Source: a virus. Taken from it: a stretch of 50,494 bases of DNA. Shown here in pieces: positions 50,481 through 50,494 of this stretch. A program made the position numbers and the translations under genes. Position 1 is the stretch's first letter. Each line of letters opens with the position of its first letter. The notes under the pieces were generated by a model, which was given only the letters and a program-made list of their open reading frames with translations, made no database searches and was not told the origin of the DNA. Location of the stretch: positions 1 through 50,494 of the IMG/VR virus record IMGVR_UViG_3300013132_000070, one strand, 5' to 3'.

Positions 50481-50494
50481 AGTAGTGCGATGGG

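Noticed and set aside
1-50494. tRNA genes, rRNA, CRISPR arrays, integrase or attachment sites
   Set aside because: None was seen on reading either strand; a tRNA scan could still reveal a degenerate tRNA.

Overview
The window looks like part of a jumbo bacteriophage genome of the nucleus-forming, phiKZ-like type (Chimalliviridae). The case rests on four things seen together: split multisubunit RNA polymerase genes, a PhuZ-type tubulin at 42.1-43.1 kb, a 629-residue protein that fits chimallin (the phage nucleus shell) at 30.0-31.9 kb, and a large terminase at the right end. The host is Gram-negative, judging from an inner/outer membrane spanin pair (3.7-4.25 kb) and a lytic transglycosylase with a signal peptide (43.2-43.7 kb). 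No tRNA, rRNA, IS element or CRISPR array was seen. Family calls come from reading motifs; no database search was run.

Layout. 0-5.2 kb, minus strand: a propeller-like tail/fibre protein with an out-of-frame G9 tract, a SLOG/DprA-like protein, one RNAP beta' C-terminal subunit, spanins and an unknown protein. 5.3-8.1 kb, plus strand: an acidic protein and a Pro-rich protein that ends in a textbook -1 frameshift signal. 8.2-16.7 kb, minus: unknowns, an SF2 helicase with a chain of small overlapping genes, a second beta' C-terminal subunit and the beta C-terminal subunit. 16.8-17.1 kb: one plus-strand gene resembling a baseplate wedge protein. 17.2-27.0 kb, minus: a PGY-tailed protein, two further unknowns (one possibly the extra nvRNAP subunit), an SSB-like protein, an Mre11/SbcD-like nuclease, virion-like proteins and a pyrimidine-dimer glycosylase. 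27.1-29.5 kb, minus: the RNAP beta' N-terminal subunit, interrupted by two group I introns, one of them inside the catalytic NADFDGD motif. 29.5-32.4 kb: an HTH-like protein, chimallin and its long leader. 32.4-36.8 kb: two plus-strand virion-like genes and a polymerase-B C-terminal half on minus. 36.9-38.9 kb: short early-type genes, a promoter-like repeat, a micro-ORF and a TGA-interrupted gene. 39-42 kb: a tight operon of small unknowns. 42.1-44.8 kb: PhuZ, transglycosylase and two paralogue-like genes. 44.85-45.3 kb: AT-rich intergenic region. 45.3-50.4 kb: plus-strand structural-type genes and terL.

Working together: beta' N, beta C, the larger beta' C and the 517-residue protein lie in the order known for the phiKZ non-virion RNAP (late transcription); the smaller beta' C is probably the virion RNAP part. 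Chimallin and PhuZ build and centre the phage nucleus; polymerase, SSB-like protein, helicase, SbcD-like nuclease and dimer glycosylase serve DNA synthesis and repair; terminase packages; transglycosylase and spanins act on the envelope. Genes are chained by TGATG/ATGA overlaps, share a leader with CACTACAAGAGGT, have CATATACT-like motifs upstream and end in hairpins followed by UAUGCCG and then a detached U-tract.
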